Positions 1-5,528 of a stretch of DNA of 6,116 nt are shown here, piece by piece. The first letter of the stretch is position 1. The number at the start of each line of letters is the position of its first letter. The stretch is taken from NCBI GenBank assembly GCA_021819345.1, contig JAKARG010000205.1, positions 1 through 6,116 on the forward strand. Reading direction: 5' to 3'. The translations under genes and the position numbers were made by a program. This DNA comes from Actinomycetes bacterium (GTDB lineage: Bacteria; Actinomycetota; Acidimicrobiia; Acidimicrobiales; Palsa-688). The notes below the pieces were generated by a model. That model made no database searches, was not told the origin of the DNA, and was given only the letters and a program-made list of their open reading frames with translations.

Positions 1-2
1 CG

Positions 3-497
3 CCTCCGTTGAGCGTTGGGACGTCGCCGATCATCGGCTACTTCGTCACCGCCCACCTGGTCAACGGCAAGGGCAAGACGGTCCGGATCGACAATGGCTC
101 GGCGACCAGCGCCAAGATCACCGGCCTCGCAGCTGGGAGCTACTACTTCACGGTCGTTGCGATCAACGCCGTCGGTGGTGGTGCTCCGTCGGCGCCGTCG
201 AGCTTCGTGAGCGTCCCGGCGATCCCGACCAAGGTGTTCGTCACCCCGCCGAAGGCGATCGTCGGCCCGGGCAACGTCACCATCCGGGTGACGGTCAACC
301 AGCCGAGCGCCAAGGTGCAGCTCTTCGACGAGCCCTACAAGGGCACGTTCTTCTCCAAGGCGATCATGATGACCACCCCGGCGAAGTACGGCAACGGCGT
401 CGCCGAGTTCACGGTGCACATCGCAGCGAGCAACAAGTTCTACGCGATGGTCAACGGCGTGAAGTCCAACGTCGTGACTGCGATGGTCAGCAACTGA
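3..497 (+). CDS. C-terminal part of a secreted fibronectin type III protein (5' end outside window)
   Basis: The frame is open at the left edge, so only the last ~164 codons are visible; the TTG at 9 need not be a start. The first ~70 residues are a typical fibronectin type III C-terminal half: an ITGYxVT-like strand (PIIGYFVTAH), then SAKITGLAAGSYYFTVVAINAVG and a PSAPS linker. A second beta-rich segment of about 90 residues follows (from about base 225), ending KSNVVTAMVSN, which resembles the closing strand of a bacterial Ig-like domain. Such modules are usually found on secreted or surface proteins, as spacers or for binding. No membrane anchor or sorting motif follows the last domain, so this end looks free rather than anchored. 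Third codon positions are strongly G/C. A hairpin lies 28 nt after the stop. The fibronectin assignment is fairly sure; the second domain's family and the whole protein's role are unknown. Confidence 0.8.
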   Translation, partial: PPLSVGTSPIIGYFVTAHLVNGKGKTVRIDNGSATSAKITGLAAGSYYFTVVAINAVGGGAPSAPSSFVSVPAIPTKVFVTPPKAIVGPGNVTIRVTVNQPSAKVQLFDEPYKGTFFSKAIMMTTPAKYGNGVAEFTVHIAASNKFYAMVNGVKSNVVTAMVSN

Positions 498-525
498 GCA
501 GCACCTCCAGCTGAGCTGGATCGCA

Positions 526-555
526 CGGTGGGGTGGCCTCCGGGCCGCCCCACCG
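526..555 (+). terminator. Intrinsic-type terminator hairpin with UCCG tetraloop
   Basis: A 13-bp stem pairs 526-538 with 543-555, with one G-U wobble (534/547), closed by a TCCG loop. C(UCCG)G belongs to the exceptionally stable UNCG tetraloop class. The hairpin begins 28 nt after the stop of the fibronectin gene and has no T-tract, as is common for actinobacterial terminators. Confidence 0.7.
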
Positions 556-570
556 GCGCGTCCGGGCTCA

Positions 571-637
571 GCTCGCTCCACCGACCAGCCCCTTCTGGCT
601 GGCCTCGGCTCGCTCCACCCACGAGCCGTCTGGCTGG
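571..637. repeat. Imperfect tandem direct repeat, two copies about 35 bp apart
   Basis: GCTCGCTCCACC occurs at 571-582 and again at 608-619. TCTGGCTGG occurs at 594-602 and again at 629-637. The two units are therefore about 32 and 30 bp with a small indel between them. The first copy also folds as CCAGCC (585-590) with GGCTGG (597-602). This may be a duplicated terminator remnant; function is not shown. Confidence 0.5.
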
Positions 638-748
638 GCCGGGGCCAGCGGCACCGGAGATCGACCCCGCCGGCAGGAGCCCCGTGCCGGAGCCCCTCGG
701 CTCGGGCCCTGGGAGCGGTCCGCCCGGGTGGCTGGCCCGGAAGGCGGC

Positions 749-775
749 GCCCGGCCGCGACGGGTTGGGCCGGGC
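749..775 (-). terminator. Probable terminator of the short-chain dehydrogenase gene
   Basis: GCCCGGCC at 749-756 is a perfect inverted repeat of GGCCGGGC at 768-775, giving an 8-bp all-G/C stem with an 11-nt loop. Read on the - strand it lies 11 nt after the TAG stop at 789-787. There is no T-tract. In DNA this GC-rich an 8-bp stem can arise by chance, so position is the main argument. Confidence 0.4.
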
Positions 776-786
776 CAGGCCGGGCT

Positions 787-1485
787 CTAGGACCTCGGCG
801 CGAAGGCGGCCGAGGGCACCTCGGTCTCACCGGCCTCGACGGCGGCGACGACGCGCGCGGCCACGAGCTCGGGGTCGAGGCCGGTCGGCAGGCGAGGAGC
901 CACTCCGGCCAGCGGGCGGGTGGCCAGGCCGGTCTCGGTGTGCGGCGGGCGGGCGTCGATCACGCTCACCCCTCGTCGACGGAGCTCCCGGGCGAGCGCC
1001 CGGTCCGCTGCGCTGAGCGCGGCCTTGCTCGCCGAGTAGGCCGCCATCCCGGCAAGGGGCTGCTCGGCGACCACTGCGCTCAGCTGGAGCAGGAAGCCGC
1101 CGGAGGCGGCGAGGAGCGGGGCCACCCGCTTGGCCAGCCAGAGCGGGCCGAGCACGTTGGTGAGGAACAGATCCTCGATCACCGCGTCGTCGGTGTCCGC
1201 CAGGTCGCCGAAGGCCACCACCCCCGCCGCCTGGACCAGCCCGTCGAGGCGCCCGTAGCGCCCGCCGACCGCCGCCGCGAGGTGCTCGCCGGCGCCGGGG
1301 TCGCGCAGGTCGAGCTCCACGACGAGCCCGGGCGCCGGCCGGAGCCGCTGGAGGCGTTCGCTCGAGCGGCCCGCGGCGACCACCACTGCGCCCCGTTCGG
1401 CGAGCAGCGAGCACAGCGGTGCCCCGAGGCCCCCGGAGGCCCCGACGACCGCTACGACCGCCCCCTCCAGGCTCCTCGCTCCCAC
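787..1485 (-). CDS. Short-chain dehydrogenase/reductase (SDR), probably NADP(H)-dependent
   Basis: A 232-residue classical SDR, normal family length, with a Rossmann fold covering nearly the whole protein. Visible motifs: cofactor glycine motif GASGGLG (15-21), GR at the end of strand 2 (R40, favouring NADP(H)), DL at 59-60, QAAG at 85-88 in place of the usual NNAG, helix-4 Asn110, and catalytic Ser136, Tyr150 and Lys154 in YSASK. A PPHTET segment (180-185) corresponds to the usual PGxxxT after strand 6. The complete Ser-Tyr-Lys set suggests an active cytosolic oxidoreductase for a carbonyl/alcohol substrate; the substrate cannot be read from sequence. The GTG start at 1485 gives a normal N-terminus (SLEGAVVAVVGASGG). 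The frame is open far upstream, but that extension is low-complexity Arg/Ala/Pro/Gly. No Shine-Dalgarno precedes the GTG; a -10-like box ends 7 nt upstream. It is divergent from the propeller gene and convergent with the fibronectin gene, so probably monocistronic. Confidence 0.88.
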   Translation of the reverse strand: MGARSLEGAVVAVVGASGGLGAPLCSLLAERGAVVVAAGRSSERLQRLRPAPGLVVELDLRDPGAGEHLAAAVGGRYGRLDGLVQAAGVVAFGDLADTDDAVIEDLFLTNVLGPLWLAKRVAPLLAASGGFLLQLSAVVAEQPLAGMAAYSASKAALSAADRALARELRRRGVSVIDARPPHTETGLATRPLAGVAPRLPTGLDPELVAARVVAAVEAGETEVPSAAFAPRS

Positions 1486-1492
1486 GGCCCGC

Positions 1493-1522
1493 AGGATACG
1501 AGGGGCCCGGTCCCGAGCCCAA
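1493..1522 (-). promoter_or_regulatory. Candidate promoter for a leaderless SDR transcript
   Basis: On the - strand TATCCT (1498-1493) fits the TANNNT -10 consensus. TTGGGC (1522-1517) lies 18 nt upstream as a weak -35. The -10 is followed by 7 nt and then the GTG at 1485, so transcription would begin at or next to the start codon. Leaderless genes with this geometry are common in Actinobacteria. The absence of a ribosome binding site supports it; there is no experimental evidence. Confidence 0.4.
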
Positions 1523-1623
1523 CCCGGCCTTCCCGCCTCGGGGGATGGCCCCGACGTCCCCGCTGGGGCCCGAGGCGCCCGAGCGGCCCCGGAGCGATCC
1601 GCACCCATCTGCTCGGCGCAATC

Positions 1624-1641
1624 CGATCCCGGCGCCGGCAC
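1624..1641 (+). repeat. 18-bp exact repeat, copy 1 (upstream region of the propeller gene)
   Basis: CGATCCCGGCGCCGGCAC occurs here, 56 nt before the propeller start, and again at 2053-2070 inside that gene, where it encodes part of SDPGAGT. The centre is the palindrome CCGGCGCCGG. It could be a protein-binding site or a chance match in GC-rich DNA. Confidence 0.45.
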
Positions 1642-1683
1642 GTACATGGTGGCGAGGTGGCTCACCGACGAGCCCCCGCCCTC

Positions 1684-1690
1684 GAAAGGA
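1684..1690 (+). promoter_or_regulatory. Ribosome binding site fixing the propeller gene start
   Basis: GAAAGGA ends 6 nt before the GTG at 1697, an ideal Shine-Dalgarno spacing. It selects this GTG over the in-frame ATG at 1646, which would put an unlikely charged stretch ahead of the signal peptide. Confidence 0.75.
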
Positions 1691-1696
1691 CAGCCC

Positions 1697-3061
1697 GTGC
1701 GATCAACCCCGAAGTCGTCGCTGCCCCGCTCGCTCCGTCGCAAACGGCGGAGCGCTGCGGTGCTCCCCCTCGCTGCGGCCGGCCTGCTCGGCGTGGCCGC
1801 CCTCGGCCCGGCTGCGGCCGCTTCGCCGCCGGCCCCGCCGATGCCCCCGGCACCGCCTGCGCCGATGCGTCCGCCCGGGCGGCCCGTCCGCCCGGCACAG
1901 GGGCAGCTGTCGAGCGCGGTCAACATGCAGGTGGCCTCCACGGTTCCCCCCAACGGCGACACCAACCCCTACGGGGTGGCGATCGTGCCGACCACTGCCG
2001 GCAACCTGGTCGCCGGCGACGTGCTCGTCACCAACTTCAACAACAGGCAGAGCGATCCCGGCGCCGGCACCACGATCGTGCAGATCGACCCGACGACGGG
2101 TAGCACCAGCCTGTTCTACCAGGGCTCGCAGAGCCTGGTCGGACCCGACGGGATCGTGCTCAACCCGGCCAAGGACATCCTCTGGGTGGGCGACTACGGC
2201 CCGGCCAACAGCTCCGGGGTCTACGACGGCGCGGACGCCAACGTCGACGTGATCAGCCCGAGCGGCAGCCGGCTGGCGACCTTCGACAACGCCACCACCG
2301 GGACCGGCTTCTTCAACGGGGTCTGGGGCCAGGGAGTGAGCGACGTCAACGGGCAGATCGCCTTCTACTGGCCTAACGCCGGCGACGGCACCACCGGGGC
2401 CGGCGGCGGCGGGGTGTGGCGCCTCGACCCGCTCTCGGGCGCGACCGGCCAGCCGCTCGGCTCCACCTACACCCTCGTCGCCAAGGGCCTCGGCTACGCC
2501 TCCACCCCGGGCACCACCGCGGCGAACGCCGGCGGACCGCAGGGGATGGCCTACGACCCGGCCAACGGCACCCTGTATGTCACCGACGACGTGACCAACC
2601 AGATCCTCGCCATCCCCGACGCGGCCAGCGCCACCGGGCCCGGCACGGCGATGGTGGTCGCCTCGGGCGGCCGCCTCGACTCGCCGCAGGGGATCGCCCT
2701 CAACCCGACCAACGGCGACCTGCTCGTGGTCAACGGGGCGGGCAACAACGACCTGCTCGAGTACACCCCCTCGGGGAGGCTCGTGGCGCACCGCGACCTG
2801 CTGCGCCACCAGCCGGCCGGAGCGCTCTTCGGCCTGGCTGCGACCGAGACCCCGACCGGGGCGCTCGTGGTCTACTACGTCGACGACGACACCAACACGC
2901 TGTGGTCGCTCACCTCGCCCCCGGCCCCGCCCGCTCCGCCGGCGCCTCCTGCGCCCCCCGCTCCGCCCGGGCCCCCCGCACCTCCGGCCCCGCCCGCACC
3001 TCCGGCCCCGCCCGCTCCTCCCGGGCCTCCCGCCGGCATGGCGGTCCACCGGCTGTCCTGA
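1697..3061 (+). CDS. Secreted NHL/SMP-30-like beta-propeller protein with proline-rich N- and C-terminal segments
   Basis: A 454-residue exported protein. Residues 1-42 form a signal peptide: basic n-region (RRKRR at 14-18), Ala/Leu-rich core (about 20-37), and AAAA-S as a likely cleavage region. A Pro/Ala linker follows (43-66). The body (about 75-406) repeats a propeller-blade motif of turn-Gly plus aliphatic strands: NPYGVAIVP (90-98), GPDGIVLNP (149-157), FFNGVWGQG (205-213), GPQGMAYDP (280-288), SPQGIALNP (329-337) and LFGLA (377-381). Each is followed by a strand such as ILWVGDYG, TLYVTDD or DLLVVNG. The pattern fits a roughly six-bladed NHL-type propeller. The tail (408-445) is almost pure PPA/PPG repeats, with no membrane anchor or LPxTG motif. 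Propellers of this kind bind ligands or partners, or act as lactonase-like hydrolases; no catalytic residues can be assigned. The proline tail may span or contact the cell wall (inference). The start is chosen from the GAAAGGA site; a terminator follows directly. Confidence 0.85.
   Translation: MRSTPKSSLPRSLRRKRRSAAVLPLAAAGLLGVAALGPAAAASPPAPPMPPAPPAPMRPPGRPVRPAQGQLSSAVNMQVASTVPPNGDTNPYGVAIVPTTAGNLVAGDVLVTNFNNRQSDPGAGTTIVQIDPTTGSTSLFYQGSQSLVGPDGIVLNPAKDILWVGDYGPANSSGVYDGADANVDVISPSGSRLATFDNATTGTGFFNGVWGQGVSDVNGQIAFYWPNAGDGTTGAGGGGVWRLDPLSGATGQPLGSTYTLVAKGLGYASTPGTTAANAGGPQGMAYDPANGTLYVTDDVTNQILAIPDAASATGPGTAMVVASGGRLDSPQGIALNPTNGDLLVVNGAGNNDLLEYTPSGRLVAHRDLLRHQPAGALFGLAATETPTGALVVYYVDDDTNTLWSLTSPPAPPAPPAPPAPPAPPGPPAPPAPPAPPAPPAPPGPPAGMAVHRLS
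2053..2070 (+). repeat. 18-bp exact repeat, copy 2 (inside the propeller gene)
   Basis: Identical to 1624-1641 and in the same orientation, 429 bp downstream. It is read in frame as part of the propeller's second strand region (DPGAG, residues 120-124). Confidence 0.45.
2918..3031 (+). repeat. Proline-rich tripeptide-repeat coding DNA with a perfect 18-bp tandem duplication
   Basis: This stretch encodes the PPA/PPG tail of the propeller protein (residues 408-445). It is built of 9-nt units coding Pro-Pro-Ala or Ala-Pro-Pro. The 18-mer GCACCTCCGGCCCCGCCC occurs twice back to back (2978-2995 and 2996-3013), so the tract probably grows and shrinks by replication slippage, in multiples of 9 nt that keep the frame. 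Confidence 0.8.
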
Positions 3062-3075
3062 GCCCTCCGGCTGCC

Positions 3076-3117
3076 TGAGCCGCGCCCTTCCTGGTCCCCC
3101 GGGCGGGGCGCGGCTCA
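3076..3117. terminator. Perfect 12-bp-stem terminator, probably bidirectional
   Basis: TGAGCCGCGCCC (3076-3087) pairs perfectly with GGGCGCGGCTCA (3106-3117) around an 18-nt loop. It starts 14 nt after the propeller stop codon. It lies between that gene and the oppositely directed gene cluster, and having no T-tract on either side it can serve both. A - strand TGA (3117-3115) is embedded in its distal arm. Confidence 0.7.
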
Positions 3118-3504
3118 CCTCGGGCGAGGACTTTCCCCCCGAGCTGCCCGACCACCACCGGCACCCCGGGGGGGTCCGAGGTCGTCTCGACGACCGGCGC
3201 TCGGGCGCCGCGGCGTGCCCGCCCGTCAGCGTCGTCGACGACCAGGGCCCCGGAGCGCAGCTCGGTGAGCGAGACGATGTTGGTGGCGGCCTCGATGTCC
3301 TCGGGGGGTGGGCTCCCGATGGGCACCGACGCATCGGGGATGGCCTCGACGGGGCGGAGATGTCCACGACGCTCGCCGCAGTCGCTCGGGATCGGCGGCC
3401 CCACCCAGCAGCGTCTCCGCCTCCCAGGTGGCGGCGAACGTCCTCCCGTCGGCGGAGCGGCGGCGGTGCGTCGGCCCGAGCCCAGCGCACCGAGGTGCTC
3501 GCAT
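3115..3504 (-). pseudogene. Frameshifted small ORF at the end of the - strand cluster; family not recognised
   Basis: An ATG at 3504 lies 4 nt after the stop of the zinc-motif membrane protein gene, which suggests translational coupling. From it the frame reads about 40 residues with coding-like third positions, including TFAATWEAETLLGGAADPERL. The coding signal then leaves this frame near 3375-3350. It continues in another - strand frame from about 3375 to 3135 (VEAIPDASVPIGSPP, EDIEAATNIVSLTELRSG, ALVVDDADG, GVPVVVGQLGG), where third positions are nearly all G/C. That second frame has no good start and runs unstopped through the terminator into DNA antisense to the propeller gene. A return to the first frame near the G-run at 3135 would end at TGA 3117-3115, right at the terminator. 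Either a decayed gene or one or two indel errors would explain this. I do not recognise the product. A real short gene starting at GTG 3404 is the alternative. Confidence 0.35.
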
Positions 3505-3508
3505 CGCC

Positions 3509-4885
3509 TCAGGCGTCGAGTGCGTCGAAGAACGCTCGATCGAGGCCGTAGGACGTGAGGCGACGGTGGTTCTCGGCGTCGATCGCAGGACGAAGGAGCG
3601 CCTCGCGCCCGGCGAGCGTGCGCAGGCGGCGAGCCAGGTCCGCGGCAAGCTCTCGGCGCTCGTCGGGTGAGAGAGGGCGAGGGACGAGCCCGCTGCCGTC
3701 GCAGGCAGAGCAGGCGACCTGCACCCGGTGGGACACCGTGGTCTCCGGGGTGTACACCTCGGTCGTGTAGTCGGGGTTCTCACCGTAGATCCCGTGGTGG
3801 ATCGTGGTCGTACTTGCCGGGACCGTCTCGCTCACCGTCGTCTTCACCCGCCCCTCGCCTCCGCAGCGCGAGCAGAGCTCCGGTGCCGTCTCGGGCACAG
3901 CGGGGAGCAACGCGGCTTCGAGCCCGGTCTCGGGTAGCTCGAACTGTGGCAGGGGGACCAGGACCGGCGGGGCGGGCGCCGCCTCGGGGATGAGCTCTTC
4001 GAGGCAACGGCGGACGGGCAGGGACCGGACCAGGTAGCCGAGCGCCAGCGCGCCGAGCGCCACTGCCCACCAGGCGAGCAGGACCTCCCCGTCGGCCTCC
4101 CCGGCGCGTGCGATGCCGACCACCGCGGCGAGTGCCGCCGACATCACGAGCCCGACGCCAACCAGCTGCACCCGGGCAAGCCGTCGGCAGTAGCGGCGCA
4201 GGCCACGCGGGCGGCGCGCCACGATGGCGTCATGGCGCCGGCGCCGCCGGCCGGCCGGAACGGCTCGCGGCTTTGCGAGCAGACGCTCCCACTCCCCGAG
4301 GGATGAGTCGAGACGTTCGCGGTCTCCCGCCCGGAAGGAGCTCCGGAGCACCCAGGTGGGTGCCACCGGCGTCTCCGGCATCACCGGGACGACGACGTCT
4401 TCGGGGATCGTCGCCCGGACCCACGCCCCGGCGCCGATGCGGACGGCCACGGCTACCAGGAGCACCGTGGCGCTCACCTCGCCGGCGCGCACCTCGAAGC
4501 CACGTCCTGGCGCCCCGGCCAGCACGACCGTGGACAACAGGGCGCCGATGCCCGCCGACCAGACCAGCTGGACCAGGGGATGCTGGACCCGGTCGCGGCG
4601 CAGCGCCGTCCCGATCACGATGCCGACGAGCGCGCAGCCGAAGCCGGCCGCAACCAAGGGGTGAGAGGCAGAAGTGGCCATCCAGATCTGCGTGCTGGAC
4701 ACCGTCTCGCCCGCCGACCTGGCGGCAAGGATCGCTCCCACCAAGGCGAGGACGGCACCGCCGAGGCTGAGCAGGACCTCGACGCCGATCCGCCACCCCC
4801 CAGCCACCCCCTTCGGCAAGGGCGCCACGACGCTCGTCGCCAACCCGACGCCGACCGCCGCTCCGGCCCACTCGATCGGTGTCAT
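3509..4885 (-). CDS. Seven-helix membrane protein with cytosolic split DnaJ-type CxxCxGxG zinc motif
   Basis: A 458-residue membrane protein I cannot assign to a named family. Hydrophobic segments lie at about 6-23, 34-54, 76-94, 105-124, 137-156, 239-258 and 267-286. Basic loops (RRDR at 96-99; a long Arg-rich loop 181-238 with five consecutive Arg at 213-217) place the even side in the cytosol, so the C-terminal third is cytosolic. That tail has a Pro/Glu-rich linker (295-335), then CSRCGGEG (338-345) and CSACDGSG (392-399). These are two CxxCxGxG motifs as in DnaJ cysteine-rich domains, and probably bind one zinc through four cysteines. Between them lies a Thr/Val/Tyr-rich 46-residue insert. 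The end (405-458) is a charged helix-forming segment. No J domain or enzyme motif is present. The ATG start is fixed by GGGGAGG (4899-4893) 7 nt upstream. It follows the five-helix gene by 114 nt in the same direction. Role in protein folding, assembly or sensing at the membrane is inference only. Confidence 0.8.
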   Translation of the reverse strand: MTPIEWAGAAVGVGLATSVVAPLPKGVAGGWRIGVEVLLSLGGAVLALVGAILAARSAGETVSSTQIWMATSASHPLVAAGFGCALVGIVIGTALRRDRVQHPLVQLVWSAGIGALLSTVVLAGAPGRGFEVRAGEVSATVLLVAVAVRIGAGAWVRATIPEDVVVPVMPETPVAPTWVLRSSFRAGDRERLDSSLGEWERLLAKPRAVPAGRRRRRHDAIVARRPRGLRRYCRRLARVQLVGVGLVMSAALAAVVGIARAGEADGEVLLAWWAVALGALALGYLVRSLPVRRCLEELIPEAAPAPPVLVPLPQFELPETGLEAALLPAVPETAPELCSRCGGEGRVKTTVSETVPASTTTIHHGIYGENPDYTTEVYTPETTVSHRVQVACSACDGSGLVPRPLSPDERRELAADLARRLRTLAGREALLRPAIDAENHRRLTSYGLDRAFFDALDA

Positions 4886-4892
4886 CGGTCAA

Positions 4893-4899
4893 CCTCCCC
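4893..4899 (-). promoter_or_regulatory. Strong ribosome binding site of the zinc-motif membrane protein
   Basis: On the - strand GGGGAGG is followed by TTGACCG and then the ATG at 4885. The match to the anti-Shine-Dalgarno sequence and the 7-nt spacing decide this start. The rest of the 114-base gap up to 5000 shows no clear promoter or terminator, so read-through from the upstream gene is plausible. Confidence 0.7.
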
Positions 4900-4999
4900 A
4901 CCGGCCCCCGCGCCCCTTGTCGCGCTCGGAGCGCTCGAACCTGTGGGCCGGAGCGCGCTCTGCTCGGCCGGCGCGCCCCGGACTCGGCTCGGCATCACC

Positions 5000-5521
5000 T
5001 CAACCCCAGAGGTGCACTTGGCTGAGCGCGGCCCCACCGAGCAGGCAGGCCACCACTGCGAAGCACGACCCGATCCAGCCGGCACCGACTCGGAGGAGGT
5101 CCTCGCCGGAGAACACCGCCATCAGCCCGGCCTGGCAGCCCCAGGCGAGCCCGGCCACCGCAGCCGTTCGAGCCGCCTCGCCCCTCGGGTAGCCGACCCC
5201 GGCGACGCAGCGGAAGCCGCCTGCGCAGGAGGTGATCTCATGGTGGGCGAAGGTGGCCATCCCGGCGCCCATCGCCACCATCAGCAGGACGGCCGCAGCC
5301 GCCCAGCCCCCACCACCACGGTTGGCCAGGCGACTGAGCCCGAAGACCAGGACGAGCTCCGCTGCGAAGGGCACGAGCGCGACCGTGAGGGGGAACACGT
5401 CGAGCATCGACACGCCCCGCAAGTCGTGCCTGCCGAGGACGTAGCCCGCACCGAGGCCGCAACCGACCGAAACCAGGCCCACCCAGACCCGCGCTGTGCC
5501 AGATCGCCCGACGACGCTCAT
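5000..5521 (-). CDS. Small five-helix membrane protein of unknown function
   Basis: A 173-residue, strongly hydrophobic protein with probable transmembrane segments at about 10-30, 43-63, 73-92, 115-135 and 145-168. Two cysteines (C99 and C105, in SCAGGFRCVAG) sit in the loop after the third segment and could form a disulfide if that loop faces outward. No conserved enzymatic or transporter motif is visible and I do not recognise the family. The ATG at 5521 is 7 nt downstream of the TAG of the preceding gene. The likely ribosome site AGGGG (5530-5526) overlaps that stop codon, so the two are very probably cotranscribed and translationally coupled. Third codon positions are G/C-rich as in most of the window, unlike the gene just upstream. 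The next gene in the same direction starts 114 nt downstream. A helper or partner of the two neighbouring envelope proteins is possible but rests only on co-location. Confidence 0.72.
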   Translation of the reverse strand: MSVVGRSGTARVWVGLVSVGCGLGAGYVLGRHDLRGVSMLDVFPLTVALVPFAAELVLVFGLSRLANRGGGGWAAAAVLLMVAMGAGMATFAHHEITSCAGGFRCVAGVGYPRGEAARTAAVAGLAWGCQAGLMAVFSGEDLLRVGAGWIGSCFAVVACLLGGAALSQVHLWG

Positions 5522-5528
5522 CGAGCCC

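Larger units (their letters stand above)
556..786. other. Non-coding convergent intergenic stretch rich in hairpins and short repeats
   Basis: Together with the terminator before it, this is about 290 bases without a credible gene, between the 3' ends of two convergent genes. Open frames cross it on the + strand, but their products are low-complexity Pro/Arg/Gly/Ala without any domain and run antisense into the neighbouring reductase. What it does hold is an imperfect direct repeat at 571-637, several small inverted repeats such as CCAGCC/GGCTGG at 585-602, and a stem at 749-775. I see no promoter, RNA gene or attachment site. Confidence 0.6.

Noticed and set aside
1646..1696. In-frame ATG at 1646 as start of the propeller gene
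   Set aside because: It has no Shine-Dalgarno and would place 17 charged and proline residues before the signal peptide; GTG 1697 has an ideal GAAAGGA site.
1486..1965. N-terminal extension of the SDR to an ATG at 1608 or a start at 1965
   Set aside because: The extra residues are low-complexity Arg/Ala/Pro/Gly, exceed normal SDR length, lack a good ribosome site, and the longest form overlaps the start of the propeller gene on the other strand.
940..2103. A 387-codon + strand open frame across the SDR gene and the divergent promoter region
   Set aside because: It is antisense to a clear SDR with complete catalytic motifs and has no domain of its own.
2918..3031. Short tandem repeats as a possible CRISPR-like or mobile repeat array
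   Set aside because: The units are 9-nt, contiguous, without spacers, and translate in frame as a proline-rich protein tail.
1703..3490. A 595-codon open frame on the - strand antisense to the propeller gene
   Set aside because: Its product is Arg/Gly/Pro/Ala/His-rich without domains. The + strand has a signal peptide, ribosome site, blade repeats and terminator, so the antisense frame is a GC-rich shadow.
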